Shown: piece after piece, positions 16,231 to 25,900 of the stretch
Position numbering within the stretch: the stretch's first letter is position 1
Layout: every line of letters begins with the position of its first letter
Origin: CAVQTK01 sp963716455
GTDB lineage: Bacteria; Pseudomonadota; Gammaproteobacteria; Coxiellales; Coxiellaceae
DNA length: 64,000 bases
Assembly (NCBI GenBank): GCA_963716455.1
Contig: CAVQTK010000017.1
Span: 55,371-119,370, forward strand
Direction: 5' to 3'
The notes under the pieces: model-generated
The model's database searches: none
What the model was told of the DNA's origin: nothing
Seen by the model: the letters and a program-made list of their open reading frames with translations, nothing else
Position numbers and translations under genes: made by a program

Positions 16231-18015
16231 ATGATGGCTGTTTTTAGTGTTCTCAGCGTTATAAAAAACATTTACGTTACTGCTGATGCTATATATAAAT
16301 GCGTGCAATTAGTTAAAACGAACCAATCGCAATGTAAACGCCTGGTAGAAAGAATCCGAGTAATTGTGGCGGCCATTGCTGAGTTAGATCAGTTAAAGAA
16401 AATCCCTGACTCGAATACATTTGAACGGGGCATAAATGCTTTAGAGGACAGTTTAAAAGCATGTTATGATTTTATTAATGGATTTACCAATCAAAAACGC
16501 TGGTTTTATCAGGCGTTAAAATCAAAAAAAAATGAAAGGCAGTTTGCCTTTTTGAATCAGCAATTGCAAAATTGTTTAGCTGATTTGAATTTGAGTATCT
16601 CAGCTAAACAGATTACTAATCGCCAACAGGACATCGAAGATCAAAAAGCGGATGCTATAGAGGTAAAATCTGCTCAAAAAGAGATTTTATCTTTAAATCA
16701 AAAAATGCTGGGAGAATTAAAAGATTTTAAAGGAGCTTCTTCTCAACGCGAAGAGATTATAGCCCGACAATTAACTTCTCTGAAATGGCAATTGCAAAAA
16801 ATACGGCAATCCGATCTGGATTCTAAGGAGCTTATCTCTCCGGATTATCAAATTCCTTTTTTTGAATTAACCTTGCGTGAAATGATAGCCAAAGGCAATA
16901 TCGGTGTCATTTACAGCGGATGTTGGAATGAACAGCTTGTGGCGATCAAACTGCTGTCAACGCCGTTGTCCGGAGCTGAAGGTTTGGAATTCAGCCGTGA
17001 AGTAAAAATTATCAGTCGCTTGCGTAACCAGCAGATTGTCCAATTTTACGGTGCTTGTTTAGAGGAGGGTCATGCTTGCATCGTCATGGAATATATGGAG
17101 AAAGGATCTTTAGTGGATTATTTAGTAGAAAATAAATTAACATCTCTTCAGCAAAAACAAATTGCTCTGGATATTGCCCGAGGCCTGCAGTACTTGCACA
17201 AAAACGGCCTCGTTCACTGCGATTTGCACAGCGCTAATATTTTATTAACCTCAGAATGCCGTGCCAAAATCACCGACTTTGGCTTAGCCAAGACCTATGC
17301 ATATAGTCTTAAATCAGTAAGTAAGATAAGTCAGGCGATTGCTTGGTGTGCGCCTGAATTATTATGCTCCGGAACTACTACTGTTAAAGCCGATATTTAT
17401 AGTTTGGGTACTATTTTATGGGAAATTTTTACCGGCAGAAAACCATTTGCAGATTTGACTACTGAAATAATATTAAAAAAAATTCAAGCAGGAGAAAGAG
17501 AGGAACTAACAGGAGCAATTCCTAAAGATATTCAAATTATGATTAATGCTTGTTGGTCGGCGGACCCGGAAAAACGTTCAGATATGAACTTGCTCATTCA
17601 ACAACTAGAAGCTTACGATCCCGCTAAGTTTTTTTACCGTCAGGCTCAAGTCTTGGAAAAATTGAAAGACTATAAATCAGCGCAAAAACATTATCAACAA
17701 GCGGTAGATTTAAACTTAGTCGATGCCTTTTCCAGTTTAGCAATGCTGTTTCTGAGCGGTAAAGGGGGAATAGCAGTAGATAAAACTCAAGCCTACCAGT
17801 TATTACTTGCCGCCGCCACCAAAGGTTATTCGCGCGCCATGAAAAATTTAGCGATTATGCTAGATAAAGGCGACGGCGTACCCCAAGATCAACAAAAGGC
17901 TTTTTTTTGGTATCAGAAAGCCGGTGACTCCTCATCGCTAAGACGTGCACAACGCTTAAAAGAAAAGTTATCCTTGGAAACATCGACCTCTTCCGATCTA
18001 AGGTTATTGAGCTAA
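16231..18015 (+). CDS. MLKL-like helical domain, TKL kinase and Sel1 repeats
   Basis: This 594-residue protein is intact. Residues 1-125 are a predicted helical bundle whose opening (IYKCVQLVKTNQSQCKRL) resembles in pattern the four-helix killer domain of eukaryotic MLKL. A helical, Gln/Lys-rich 'brace'-like stretch occupies about 130-195. The kinase domain covers about 210-460: loop KGNIGVIYSG (weak), Lys240 in VAIK, Asp331 in HCDLHSAN (Arg of HRD replaced by Cys), Asp349 in DFG, and CAPELL at 373-378. Two Sel1-type repeats lie at about 497-566. HCDLHSxN loops and kinase-Sel1 fusions are common in amoebae and some fungi, so a eukaryotic origin is likely. The start has a GAGGAGG ribosome-binding site. 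It probably shares an operon with the receptor kinase. Confidence 0.85.
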   Translation: MMAVFSVLSVIKNIYVTADAIYKCVQLVKTNQSQCKRLVERIRVIVAAIAELDQLKKIPDSNTFERGINALEDSLKACYDFINGFTNQKRWFYQALKSKKNERQFAFLNQQLQNCLADLNLSISAKQITNRQQDIEDQKADAIEVKSAQKEILSLNQKMLGELKDFKGASSQREEIIARQLTSLKWQLQKIRQSDLDSKELISPDYQIPFFELTLREMIAKGNIGVIYSGCWNEQLVAIKLLSTPLSGAEGLEFSREVKIISRLRNQQIVQFYGACLEEGHACIVMEYMEKGSLVDYLVENKLTSLQQKQIALDIARGLQYLHKNGLVHCDLHSANILLTSECRAKITDFGLAKTYAYSLKSVSKISQAIAWCAPELLCSGTTTVKADIYSLGTILWEIFTGRKPFADLTTEIILKKIQAGEREELTGAIPKDIQIMINACWSADPEKRSDMNLLIQQLEAYDPAKFFYRQAQVLEKLKDYKSAQKHYQQAVDLNLVDAFSSLAMLFLSGKGGIAVDKTQAYQLLLAAATKGYSRAMKNLAIMLDKGDGVPQDQQKAFFWYQKAGDSSSLRRAQRLKEKLSLETSTSSDLRLLS

Positions 18016-18181
18016 CAGTATCCTCTATATAAAAGGTAGCAATTATCGTATCACCCCTACTGGAGTGAACCGGGGAGAGACAAATATATTCGTCAATAAA
18101 ACATCTTCAGTGAAGTCCCCGAAGCCTCCATAGTAAACAAGGCATCAACGTTTGCATTTTTACCGAAATTTGAATTGAGTC
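18016..18181. other. Intergenic end of the kinase insertion
   Basis: This stretch lies between the stop of the second kinase gene and the right inverted repeat of the insertion (18182-18199). No open frame or RNA gene is recognised. It contains a weak dyad (CCCCTACTGG...CCGGGGAG, about 18055-18076) that could be a terminator remnant. Confidence 0.3.
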
Positions 18182-18199
18182 AAACAAGTTAGCGCTTAT

Positions 18200-18427
18200 G
18201 GGTATTTGCCTACATGTGAACGTTCAGCTGTTAGACAAGTTTGAATGAAAAATTGACGAGAAAGCATATATGGATATGTGAGCATTATGATTCAGCTCCA
18301 TCCTTGGAGCTTCACCCTCCGGGCGCACTGCGTGCGTCCAAAATGGCCATCCTGCCATTTTGTGAGGAGATTTTTCATTCAAAATTGGCAACAGATGAGC
18401 GTTCTAAGCTACAGGGTGAGCTATTAC
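18200..18427. repeat. Repeat R3, copy 1, right part
   Basis: Segments GTGAACGTTCAGCTGT, GCATTATGATTCAGCTCCATCCTTGGA, CGGGCGCACTGCGTGCGT and CTACAGGGTGAG recur in the same order at 53817-53977. The right end is GGGTGAGCTATTAC. This copy has extra bases compared with copy 2 (for example 18361-18405). The 3' end of the MATE gene reads into it, so the last residues of that protein come from the repeat. Confidence 0.75.
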
Positions 18428-19823
18428 CCCTAGCTTTTTCAGATTCAAGGTGATGGTATTTATGCCTCTCGTAGCGTAATTGCTGCAAAAACCGTAGCAT
18501 TAAGAAAATTCCTGCGCTACAAATTCCTAAGGTGAGGCCATACCAAATGCCTTTAGCTTTTAAATGTGTATAAAACGCAAAATAATAGGCACTACCCATT
18601 CCTATAATCCAATAACATCCAACTCCTAACAGCATGGGAATAAAAGTATCTTTTAATCCTCTTAGGGCGCCATTTGCAATACACTGTACTGCATCGAGAC
18701 ATTGGAATAAGGCGGAGATAGCTAAAAACGATGCAGCTAATGGAACCATTTCGCCATAATCCTTTTCTCGACCATTTAAAAATAATTTAATCAATGATTC
18801 AGGAAATAACACAAATATAAGCGCGAGCACCAAAGATGCAGCTAAACCAATTCCAATGCCTGCATAAACGGATCGTTTCAAACTAGTATAATCTTTGGCT
18901 CCCGCTGCGTACCCTACTCTAAGAGAAGTAGCGATTGATAATGAAAATGGCACTGAAAAAGCTATTGAAGCACACAATATAGCAATTTGATGTGCAGCTA
19001 AGGTATTGACATCAAAATATCCCATCATAATGGCAGCAGCCAAACACATTCCTATATCTAGTACCATCATCCCTCCACTTGGGGCTCCCATGCAAAACAT
19101 TTTTTTAATCTTCTCGAAGTCCCATTTTGACCAACATAAGGCTAAAGCATGCATTTTTAAACGAGTATGTTTTCTACTATAAATAAATAGGTAGATCCCC
19201 ATAAACCACATAATTACCGCTCCTGCATATCCAACCCCAGCTACTCCTAATTTAGGCAATCCATATTTACCATATATCAATACATAATTTGTTACCCAGG
19301 TTAAGGGAATGGATATTAAAGTTACTAACATCACAACTCGAGTTAAAGAAAAGGCGGCAATAAATTCGCGAAATGCATAAAATAAAAGAAAGCCAGGAAA
19401 TCCCCAAACAATTCCATGCAAGAATAAAATGACATTATGAATAATTCGCGGATCTTCACCTATTAGGAATAAAATTTTTGGCGCATTCCAAATTAATAAC
19501 ATCCCAGGCAAAGACAATATTAGGGCAAGAAAGACTCCACTTTGCAGGCTAGACTGAATGTCATCATGCTGACCGGCGCCACGTGCCCGGGCGATGAAAA
19601 CCCCCACAGAACTGAGTGTTCCCATACAAAAAATTAAAATAGTAACACAAAGTGAAGTGCCCAGGGCAGCCGCAGCTAAGGCATAAGGGCTAATCCACCC
19701 CATCATTAGGGTGTCAATAAACTGCATACTTTTTTGGGCTAGAAAAGCAGCCATTAAAGGCAATGCCAATTTAACCATTAAATTAATTTCTTGGGTAATA
19801 CCTTGGACTTTAACCCGTGACAT
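18375..19823 (-). CDS. MATE-family multidrug/toxin efflux transporter
   Basis: This 482-residue protein has about 12 membrane segments in two related halves, as in NorM-type MATE exporters that use a cation gradient to expel drugs or organic cations. Family cues include the N-terminal LALPLMAAFLAQKSMQFIDTLM pattern with MMG, and the APSGGMM/GYAAGA segments at the start of the second half. The last roughly 20 residues are encoded by repeat R3, so the natural C-terminus was probably altered when the repeat arrived. Substrate unknown. It is convergent with the redoxin gene once the kinase insertion is removed in thought. Confidence 0.9.
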   Translation of the reverse strand: MSRVKVQGITQEINLMVKLALPLMAAFLAQKSMQFIDTLMMGWISPYALAAAALGTSLCVTILIFCMGTLSSVGVFIARARGAGQHDDIQSSLQSGVFLALILSLPGMLLIWNAPKILFLIGEDPRIIHNVILFLHGIVWGFPGFLLFYAFREFIAAFSLTRVVMLVTLISIPLTWVTNYVLIYGKYGLPKLGVAGVGYAGAVIMWFMGIYLFIYSRKHTRLKMHALALCWSKWDFEKIKKMFCMGAPSGGMMVLDIGMCLAAAIMMGYFDVNTLAAHQIAILCASIAFSVPFSLSIATSLRVGYAAGAKDYTSLKRSVYAGIGIGLAASLVLALIFVLFPESLIKLFLNGREKDYGEMVPLAASFLAISALFQCLDAVQCIANGALRGLKDTFIPMLLGVGCYWIIGMGSAYYFAFYTHLKAKGIWYGLTLGICSAGIFLMLRFLQQLRYERHKYHHLESEKARGNSSPCSLERSSVANFE

Positions 19824-19909
19824 AAAATGACCTCTCGATAGATCATTTTATTTTAACATAGGTTGTGATCAAATATTGATAATAGCGACCAATTTTAAGC
19901 ATTCTTGTC

Positions 19910-19970
19910 ACATATCAGCGAGCGTTGCTTCGCTAATTTATATCCTGTGCTCGGTGACGTTCTCGCAATG
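19910..19970. repeat. Possible decayed copy of repeat R4
   Basis: CAGCGAGCGTTGCTTCGCTAA and the closing TTCTCGCAATGCCAGC resemble, in pieces and order, the ends of the palindromic element at 45142-45236 (GCGAGCGTTAGCGAAGC ... GGGTCGCAATGAC). The middle does not match. It lies directly downstream of rtcB. Confidence 0.35.
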
Positions 19971-19974
19971 CCAG

Positions 19975-21408
19975 CTACCCTTTGACACAAATTTTAGGCT
20001 TAAGAAAAACCACACGTCGAGCCAAACCTGCCTTCTCTGTAGATTCTGCAACCTCATCTACATCTTTATAAGCACCTGGGGCCTCTTCAGCGACGCCACG
20101 CATAGAAGAAGTGCGAATAATAATACCTTCTGCACCCAATTCATCAATCAATCTACGTCCATTCCACTGTTTGGCAGCTTGATGACGACTTAGTGAACGT
20201 CCTGCCCCATGGCTAGCTGAGGCCCAAGCTTGATTTTTTTCAGGGGAGTTTCCAGCTAAAATATAGGAGCCTGTGCCCATGCTTCCGCCAATCACCACGG
20301 GTTGTCCTACTTTCTGATAGGGTTGGGGTACAGCAGGGTGTTTAGGCCCAAATGCTCGAGTTGCTCCTTTTCTATGGATATAGAGACTTCTCTCTTTTCC
20401 CCCTACTAGATGTTTTTCAAGTTTACAAGTGTTATGCGAAACATCATACAAAGTTTCAAGCTGTGCTTTAGGAAAAATTTGCGCAAAACTATCACGAGTT
20501 AGTTGGGTAAGGATTTGACGGTTAGCCAAGGCACAATTTATTCCTGCATTCATTGCTCCTATGTATTTTTGACCGGCAGGCGAATTAATTGGTGCACAAG
20601 CCAATTCACGATCCGGTAACTCCACTCCCAACTGATGAGCGGCTTTAGCTAAACTCACTAGATAATCTGTGCCAATTTGATGTCCCAAACCGCGTGAGCC
20701 ACAATGAATGCAAACAATTACTTGACCACGTTGTAAACCGTAAGCATCCGCTGCCTGTTGGTCATATATTTTATCGACTACCTGCACTTCTAAATAGTGA
20801 TTTCCTGAACCCAAAGTTCCCATTTCACCATGCTGGCGCTTTTTGGCTAGTAGCGAGACATTTTCTATCACTGCTCCTTGCATTTGCCCATTTTCTTCTA
20901 TAAAGGCTAAATCTTGAGTGGCGCCAAAACCATGACGAATCGCCCACTTTGCGCCCTCCATGAGGATTTTATCTAATTCAGCTACCGAAAGCCGCAGGCG
21001 GCCTTCTCTTCCTACTCCTGCAGGGATCTGATGAAAGAGGATATCAGATAGAGCACTGCGGTGAGATGCCAGATCTTCCCACATTAAATCGGTACGCAAA
21101 CAACGAATTCCACAAGAAATGTCGAATCCTACTCCACCTGCAGAAATGATGCCTCCCAATTCAGGATCAAATGCAGCCACTCCTCCAATCGGAAAACCAT
21201 AACCCCAATGTGCGTCGGGCATGGTCATAGCCATACCTACTAGGCCCGGCAAACGTGCAACATGAGTAATCTGTTCTAAAACTTTATCATCCATCGTAGT
21301 TAATAATGCTTCGCTTCCATACAAGCACACCTCACTACGTTGATTGGCTGAGTACACTGGCACTGTCCAACGATAATCATCTATTTTTTTGAACCGCTTA
21401 ATATCCAT
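19975..21408 (-). CDS. rtcB: RNA-splicing ligase RtcB
   Basis: RtcB joins 2',3'-cyclic phosphate and 5'-OH RNA ends, using GTP and Mn. The protein has 477 residues. Key motifs are DISCGIRCLR (metal-binding Cys), GTLGSGNHYLE, CIHCGSRGLGHQ, DVSHNTCKLE, and HRKGATRAFGP with the guanylylated His. The C-terminus ends with a stretch rich in basic and hydrophobic residues, as usual. The archease gene lies just upstream with a 15-base gap, so ligase and activator are made together. No rtcA or rtcR regulator is seen, so control differs from E. coli. Confidence 0.96.
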   Translation of the reverse strand: MDIKRFKKIDDYRWTVPVYSANQRSEVCLYGSEALLTTMDDKVLEQITHVARLPGLVGMAMTMPDAHWGYGFPIGGVAAFDPELGGIISAGGVGFDISCGIRCLRTDLMWEDLASHRSALSDILFHQIPAGVGREGRLRLSVAELDKILMEGAKWAIRHGFGATQDLAFIEENGQMQGAVIENVSLLAKKRQHGEMGTLGSGNHYLEVQVVDKIYDQQAADAYGLQRGQVIVCIHCGSRGLGHQIGTDYLVSLAKAAHQLGVELPDRELACAPINSPAGQKYIGAMNAGINCALANRQILTQLTRDSFAQIFPKAQLETLYDVSHNTCKLEKHLVGGKERSLYIHRKGATRAFGPKHPAVPQPYQKVGQPVVIGGSMGTGSYILAGNSPEKNQAWASASHGAGRSLSRHQAAKQWNGRRLIDELGAEGIIIRTSSMRGVAEEAPGAYKDVDEVAESTEKAGLARRVVFLKPKICVKG

Positions 21409-21423
21409 GACGCTTACTCCTTA

Positions 21424-21840
21424 TTAGACATCCACTACACACCGTGCTTCCCAACCTTCATCATGATGTACCACTGCAAGCATAGTTAAGGTTGCACCTT
21501 TTACTTCAGTGCCTCTCTCTAATTCTTCACGCCAAGGCTCGCCCCATGCCTCTCCTATCCATTTATTTTGTTGGCGTTGCAGAGAAAATTTACCCAGCAC
21601 TAAACCTTGTTCATGGGCTTGACCTAATAAAGCATTTAACCACTGAACTAAGGCTAATTCTAAATCAGTTTCTTCAAATTCTATTTGAATAGTTTGTTTA
21701 GGATCTATCTTTGATAAATCCGCCATAAAAGCAAAAACAGCCATAGCCGCCTGAGAAAATGCTGCTTCCACAGTTGGACCTTTTCCTACGATACCAATAT
21801 CAGCATCATGATCAAAATAATCAAAATTTTTATTTGCCAT
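21424..21840 (-). CDS. Archease, RtcB-activating protein
   Basis: This 138-residue archease-family protein begins with the typical YFDHDADIGI motif, whose acidic residues bind metal and help RtcB guanylylation. It has the LVQWLNALL helix and ends in the VVDV strand of the family. It precedes rtcB by 15 bases in the same operon, the arrangement seen in archaea and some bacteria, which strongly supports a role in RtcB turnover. It follows the nucleotidyltransferase gene by 14 bases, so it may belong to a longer greA-linked transcript. Confidence 0.92.
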   Translation of the reverse strand: MANKNFDYFDHDADIGIVGKGPTVEAAFSQAAMAVFAFMADLSKIDPKQTIQIEFEETDLELALVQWLNALLGQAHEQGLVLGKFSLQRQQNKWIGEAWGEPWREELERGTEVKGATLTMLAVVHHDEGWEARCVVDV

Positions 21841-21854
21841 AGGTAATTCTGCAA

Positions 21855-22358
21855 TTACTTTTTACAAAGCAATTCTATAATTTTAGTGGTATTTCGTTCA
21901 TAGCGAGTAGGGATATCAACAAAGTCAATACCTTCCGCGCTGGCATGTGCTTTCTTGTAGGGCCCATAACGTCCCGCACTAACACAAGTTGCTAAGATAT
22001 CAATTTGCAATTTTTTATATAGATCACGATAGAATTGATCAAGCTGTTGTATTCCCTGATAGGGAGGGATTAATAAAATGTAGTCAACAGGTTCTAAATA
22101 AGATAAAACGAATATGCGTGCATCTTGTTGGTGAATAGGTCTGTCTTCACCCTTTAATATTTTAACATTTTCATCGCTTTCTACACCTACTACTAAAATC
22201 CCACTAAGCTGCTTTGCTTCGGCCAATAACGTAACATGGCCGCGATGTAATATATCGAAAACTCCATGCACAAAAATAATTTTTTGTTGCCGAAGATGAT
22301 GATTGGTGAGAATTTGGCTAAGCTCTTCTAATGGTAGAACTTTCCTTGTTGCATCCAC
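21855..22358 (-). CDS. HldE/RfaE2-like nucleotidyltransferase
   Basis: This 167-residue protein belongs to the cytidylyltransferase-like family. It has the nucleotide-binding HGVFDILHRGHVTLL segment (HxGH) near residues 31-45, a VGVESDENVKxLKG strand-loop, and a C-terminal motif VSAGRYGPYKKAH where the ISSTxI-type motif would normally lie. The closest familiar proteins are ADP-heptose-type adenylyltransferases (HldE C-terminal domain, RfaE2). A glycerol-3-phosphate or other cytidylyltransferase is possible. No partner kinase gene is in the window. Family confident, substrate not. Confidence 0.75.
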   Translation of the reverse strand: MDATRKVLPLEELSQILTNHHLRQQKIIFVHGVFDILHRGHVTLLAEAKQLSGILVVGVESDENVKILKGEDRPIHQQDARIFVLSYLEPVDYILLIPPYQGIQQLDQFYRDLYKKLQIDILATCVSAGRYGPYKKAHASAEGIDFVDIPTRYERNTTKIIELLCKK

Positions 22359-22372
22359 GTTTCTTTCCTAAT

Positions 22373-22849
22373 TTAGATATATTCTACATTCACTATTTCA
22401 TATGCTACTTGTCCTTGAGGTGTGTTCACTGATACTTCATCACCTACTGACTTACCGATTAAAGCCCGTGCTAAAGGAGAAGTCACAGAAATTTTACGGC
22501 ACTTAATATCGGATTCATCTTCGCCAACAATCTGATAGGTTACCAAAGATTCATCGTTCACATTACATAATGTCACTGTGGAACCAAAAATTACCTTCCC
22601 TTCATTGTTTATTTTAGTAATATCGATAATATTACAATAGGACAACTTTCCTTCTAATTCACGAATGCGACCCTCGATAAAACTTTGTTGTTCTCTAGCT
22701 GCTTGATATTCGGCGTTCTCTTTTAAATCCCCATGCTGACGTGCTTCTGCAATGGCAGCAATGACACGAGGCCGCTCTTCATTTTTTAACTTTTCCAACT
22801 CTTCCAGGAGTTTTTTATGTCCATAAGCAGTTACAGGTACTTTTTGCAT
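22373..22849 (-). CDS. greA: Transcription elongation factor GreA
   Basis: GreA rescues backtracked RNA polymerase by stimulating transcript cleavage. The N-terminal coiled coil has the acidic tip and basic patch region (ARQHGDLKENAEY), and the C-terminal FKBP-like domain ends with SPLARALIGKSVGDEV. The start is taken as the ATG at 22849, which has an AGAGGA ribosome-binding site and gives a normal 158-residue protein. An upstream in-frame start at 22870 would add seven untypical residues. The gene follows carB on the same strand, the carA-carB-greA order known from other gammaproteobacteria. Confidence 0.95.
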   Translation of the reverse strand: MQKVPVTAYGHKKLLEELEKLKNEERPRVIAAIAEARQHGDLKENAEYQAAREQQSFIEGRIRELEGKLSYCNIIDITKINNEGKVIFGSTVTLCNVNDESLVTYQIVGEDESDIKCRKISVTSPLARALIGKSVGDEVSVNTPQGQVAYEIVNVEYI

Positions 22850-22918
22850 AATCAATCCTCTCTTAGCCATGCTTTAATGTGAAGTACCATTGCGTAGACA
22901 GGTAGCCTATGTGATCTG

Positions 22919-25900
22919 TTACAATAGCTCGCCCTGCAGCCCAATACTCACTGTAAAATCGGCTGTTGCCTGACCAGATTTATGTAAATCTTGCAGACTA
23001 TTTACTTGAATGACATCACCAACAGCATCCCTATGTTGTAATGCCAAACACATCGCCTCCCCCCCTGCCAGGGTCGTAGTATAGCAAATTTTTCGTGAGA
23101 CGGCACTGCGTCGAATGGTGCAAGAATCGGCAATCGCTTGTTCACCTTCAGTGGTATTAACAATAAATTGTATTTCATTATTTTTTATCATATCAAGAAT
23201 ATGCGGCCGTCCTTCATTTACTTTATTCACTATAGTACAAGGAACTCCTTCCATCATTAAAGTGTTGGCCGTACCTCGGGTTGCGACAATACTAAAACCT
23301 TGAGTAATTAATTGTTTCGCAACTTTAACAGCACGCTCTTTATCTGCATCACGTACACTGATAAATGCTCTACCCTCGTAAGGTAAAATTTGTCCACTAC
23401 TCAATTGACTTTTAGAGAAAGCTTGACCAAAACTATCTCCAATACCCATTACTTCTCCGGTCGAACGCATTTCAGGACCCAATATGGGATCCGCTCCCGG
23501 AAATTTAGCAAAAGGAAAAATAGCTTTTTTTACTGCAAAATAGGGGGGAACATATTCAGTAACAAATCCTTGTTGCAATATACTGATGCCTACCATGCAT
23601 CGTGCAGCAATTTTGGCTAAAGATAAACCCGTTGCTTTTGCAATAAAAGGCACTGTGCGTGAAGCACGCGGATTAACTTCTAAAACGTATATTATATTAT
23701 CCTTAATAGCAAATTGTGCATTAATCAAACCAATGACTCCGAGCTGCTTGGCTATTTCACAAAGCTGTTCTTTTAATTGCTGCTGAATTTCTAAACTCAA
23801 ACTATGTGGAGGGAAAGTACAAGAAGAATCACCCGAATGAATACCTGCTTGTTCAATATGCTCTAAAATTCCTCCGATTAATACCTGATTTCCATCACAT
23901 ACCGCATCAATATCCACTTCTATCGCATCATCCAAAAATTGATCTAGCAATAAAGGAGATTCAGGCGACACTTCAGCCATGTTTTTCATATAGTGTGCTA
24001 GTTCTTGTTCATTAAAAATGACTTTCATTGCTCGCCCTCCTAATACATAGGAAGGTCTAACGATCATCGGATAGGCAAATACTTTCGCTAAACGTAATCC
24101 TTCTTCAACACTACGAACAGTACCGTTTGGAGGCTGGCGCAAACCGAGTTTATTTAACAACTGTTGAAAGCGCTCCCGATCTTCAGCACAATCAATTGCC
24201 TGGGAAGAAGTTCCGATAATTGGAACCCCCGCTTTTGCCAAATCACGTGCTAATTTAAGAGGAGTTTGTCCTCCGTACTGAACAATTACTCCTTTTGGTT
24301 TTTCTTGCGCTACGATTTCTAACACATCTTCTAAAGTTAATGATTCAAAATACAGACGATCTGAAATATCATAATCAGTTGAAACTGTTTCGGGATTGCA
24401 ATTTACCATGATAGTTTCATAACCTAATTCACGCATGGCTAATGCAGCATGAACACAACAATAATCAAATTCAATACCTTGACCAATACGATTCGGGCCA
24501 CCCCCTAGAACCAAGATTTTATCTCGTGTGGTCGGTGCTGCTTCATTTTCTTGCTCATAAGTGGAATATAAATAAGCCGTATCTGTTGCAAACTCAGCAG
24601 CACAAGTATCTACCCTTTTATACACCGGGCGAATTTCATGGTGATGTCGATAATCACGCACTCTATCTTCAGTTTCTCCCAACAATTGGGATAGACGGCG
24701 ATCTGAGAACCCCTGCCGCTTCAAATATAACAAAGCATCTTTAGTCAGATCCGTTAATTGACAATCGAGTAACATCTGCTCACTATGAACCAACTCTTCA
24801 ATTTGAACCAAAAACCAAGGATCTATTTGCGTCAAGGAATAGATTTCATCCACAGAAAAACCATAACGAAATGCATCAGCGATATACCACAAGCGGTCAG
24901 CGCCAGGTGAACGCAATTCCTGATTCAATCTATTTAACAGATTTTCTTTATCTGGAGTCTGTTGACAATTGTCATCAGACCCTAATGATTCTTCAAATTT
25001 ATAAATTTTAGATTCCAAGCCATATACACCAATCTCCAACCCCCGCATCGCTTTTTGTAACGATTCTTGAAAATTACGACCTATGGCCATAACTTCACCT
25101 ACCGATTTCATTTGCGTCGTTAAACGTGGATCGGTTTGCGGAAATTTTTCAAAATTAAATCGCGGTAATTTTGTGACTACATAATCAATGGTCGGCTCAA
25201 AAGCAACTGGAGTTCTTCCTCCGGTAATTTCATTGGCTAACTCATCTAAGGTATAACCTACTGCGAGTTTAGCGGCAACTTTGGCGATAGGAAACCCAGT
25301 GGCTTTTGATGCTAGTGCCGAAGAGCGAGATACTCGTGGATTCATTTCAATGACCATCATTCTGCCATCATGGGGATTTATCGCAAATTGTACGTTCGCA
25401 CCACCTGTTTCTACGCCAATTTCACGCAGAATTGCAATTGCGGCATTTCGTAGACGCTGATACTCTTTATCGGTCAAAGTTTGAATAGGTGCAACCGTAA
25501 TCGAATCACCCGTATGGATTCCTACTGGATCAACATTTTCAATACCACACACAATAATGCAATTATCAGCACAGTCACGAACGACCTCTAATTCGAATTC
25601 TTTCCAGCCAATAATGGATGCATCGATAAGGAATTCTGAGGTAGGAGATGACGCTATGCCACTTTGACATATTTCTTCAAATTCTTCGCGATTATAGGCA
25701 ATACCTCCACCACTACCCCCCATAGTAAAAGAAGGTCTTATGATAGCGGGAAAGCCTACTTCTTCGAGAATTCTCCATGCATCTTCCATATTATGCGCTA
25801 AACCTGAACGAGGAGTTTCTAAACCAATTTTAGCCATTGCTTGCCGAAATAATTCACGATCCTCTGCTTTATCGATAGCTTCGCGTGAAGCGCCAATTAA

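Larger units (their letters stand above)
11473..18199. mobile_element. 6.7-kb insertion: decayed IS4-type element plus kinase operon
   Basis: The left boundary holds ATAAGCGCTAACTTGTTTT (11477-11495). Its exact 18-bp inverse lies at 18182-18199 beyond the second kinase gene. A weaker inverse copy at 12831-12849 closes the decayed transposase unit. The two outer copies face outward, as in a composite transposon. The flanks (11450-11472 and 18200-18427) are two halves of one R3 repeat, and GGGTATTT is present on both sides. Four bases (AATT, 11473-11476) between the left duplication and the left inverted repeat have no partner on the right, so the exact ends are unsure. The right end keeps only the inverted repeat, with no transposase remnant seen. 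Confidence 0.65.

Noticed and set aside
18241..18453. 70-codon plus-strand open frame over R3 copy 1
   Set aside because: Built from repeat sequence, antisense to the MATE 3' end, with no ribosome-binding site; the parallel frame in copy 2 (53806-54033) diverges.
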